Origin: Limnochordia bacterium
GTDB taxonomy: Bacteria; Bacillota; Limnochordia; Darwinibacteriales; B1SED10-159
Direction: 5' to 3'
Assembly (NCBI GenBank): GCA_007132255.1
Contig: SLOZ01000499.1
Location: 1-6,309, forward strand
Length of the DNA: 6,309 bases
Below are positions 5,512-6,309 of the stretch, piece after piece. Every line of letters starts with the position of its first letter. Position 1 is the first letter of the stretch. Under the pieces are notes generated by a model, which did not search any database, was not told where the DNA came from, and was given only the letters and a program-made list of their open reading frames with translations. The position numbers were made by a program, and so were the translations under genes.

Positions 5512-6309
5512 ATCGGGATTTTACTTGGTTTATTGACGTATGTCTTGACGGCATCGGTTGCCGGAGCTATAGGATACTTCATTCGTAAATCGATTGCCGA
5601 AGCAAAGATTTCTTCTGCCGAAGAAGAGGCTAAACGTATTGTTAGTGAAGCCAAAAGCGTTGGCGAAGCCAAACAGCGGGAACAACTGTTGGAGGCAAAA
5701 GAAGAAATTCACAAAATGCGTACAGATATGGAGCGCGAAGGCAAGGAACGCCGCAATGAACTGCAGCAGGCTGAACGAAGGCTTATGCAGAAAGAGGAAT
5801 CGCTGGATCGCAAGCAGGAGTCTTTCGAACGCAAGGAAGAAGGCCTGACTCGTCGAGAGCGAGAAATCCAGGAATCCAAAGGCAAGATTGATGAATTGAT
5901 TGCTGAACAGAGAACAGAACTTGAACGCTTGGCCGGTTTGACATCCGAAGAAGCTCGCACTCAACTTTTGAAACACGTTGAAGATGAGATCAAGCACGAG
6001 ATGGCCATGATGATCCGGGACATCGAACAGCAGGCGAAGGATGAAGCGGAGAAGAAAGCGCGCGAGATTATCTCATTGGCTATCCAGCGAACTGCAGCAG
6101 ATCACGTCGCAGAAAGCACCGTCTCTGTAGTGAATCTGCCTAACGATGAAATGAAAGGGCGGATCATTGGCCGCGAAGGTCGAAACATCCGTGCCCTCGA
6201 AACCCTAACCGGCATAGATTTGATTATTGATGATACTCCGGAAGCGGTTATTTTGTCAGGCTTCGATCCCATCCGGCGGGAAATCGCCAGGATTGCACTG
6301 GAGAAACTG
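5512..6309 (+). CDS. rny: Ribonuclease Y (N-terminal half; continues beyond the right edge)
   Basis: 266 codons are present. RNase Y is the membrane-anchored endoribonuclease that starts mRNA decay in many Gram-positive bacteria and scaffolds RNA-degrading partners. Residues about 2-23 form one membrane helix, followed by the conserved IRKSIAEAKI (24-33). Residues about 34-185 are a long charged coiled coil (for example RRNELQQAERRLMQKEESLDRK, 80-101). The KH RNA-binding domain begins near 205 with NLPNDEMKGRIIGREGRNIR (208-227). The catalytic HD domain lies outside the window. Start: an in-frame TAG at 5497-5499 bounds the frame. GTG 5503 sits inside the Shine-Dalgarno sequence, and the next usual start, TTG 5533, is too far away and would remove part of the membrane helix. 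ATC 5512 is correctly spaced, and as I recall the B. subtilis protein it gives the same length before the conserved YF[VI]RK. Identity is firm; the AUC start is inferred. Confidence 0.95.
   Translation, partial: MGILLGLLTYVLTASVAGAIGYFIRKSIAEAKISSAEEEAKRIVSEAKSVGEAKQREQLLEAKEEIHKMRTDMEREGKERRNELQQAERRLMQKEESLDRKQESFERKEEGLTRREREIQESKGKIDELIAEQRTELERLAGLTSEEARTQLLKHVEDEIKHEMAMMIRDIEQQAKDEAEKKAREIISLAIQRTAADHVAESTVSVVNLPNDEMKGRIIGREGRNIRALETLTGIDLIIDDTPEAVILSGFDPIRREIARIALEKL

Noticed and set aside
5530..5997. 155-codon minus-strand ORF opposite rny, very rich in Phe and Leu
   Set aside because: The Phe/Leu bias is the antisense reading of Lys/Glu-rich coiled-coil codons, not a membrane protein.

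Overview
The window looks like a chromosomal segment of a bacterium from the Bacillota (Firmicutes) or a lineage close to it. The RNase Y fragment matches the Bacillus-type protein closely through its coiled coil and KH domain. The order cinA, recA, recX, rny is the classical Gram-positive arrangement, and ribosome-binding sites are strong and purine-rich (GGAGGT, GAGGAG, AGGAGGTGA). Base composition looks balanced, near 50% GC by eye. The insertion of thpR between cinA and recA, and the M42 peptidase in front of cinA, differ from Bacillus subtilis and suggest a deeper branch. I cannot name the species.

Layout. Positions 1-905 (minus strand) hold the N-terminal 301 codons of a secreted lipoprotein that runs off the left edge: a lipobox, two diverged tandem beta-rich repeats, then a fibronectin type III domain. 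A compact 68-bp divergent spacer (906-973) separates it from a rightward gene train: M42 aminopeptidase (974-2044), cinA (2047-3285), a 99-bp gap, thpR (3385-3912), recA (3905-4942), recX (4923-5393), a 118-bp regulatory gap, and rny (from 5512, cut by the right edge). thpR/recA and recA/recX overlap by 8 and 20 nt, so these three are probably co-transcribed and translationally coupled.

Functionally the train combines peptide turnover (M42), NAD/pyridine-nucleotide salvage (CinA), RNA-end processing (ThpR), homologous recombination and its modulator (RecA, RecX), and mRNA decay initiation (RNase Y). It is a housekeeping region. No mobile element, CRISPR array, tRNA or rRNA was seen, and no obviously undescribed multi-gene system.

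The most unusual part is the control region in front of rny. A near-consensus sigma-A promoter (TTGACA, 17 bp, TACAAT) overlaps the end of recX and fires towards an intrinsic terminator only about 45 nt downstream of the predicted start site. Beyond the terminator lies a 9-nt perfect Shine-Dalgarno sequence, and the codon at ideal spacing is AUC, not AUG/GUG/UUG. This suggests that rny is controlled by premature termination and by a start codon that translation initiation factors discriminate against. A second point of interest is a 13/14 match to the Gram-positive LexA (SOS) box inside thpR, about 290 bp before recA.
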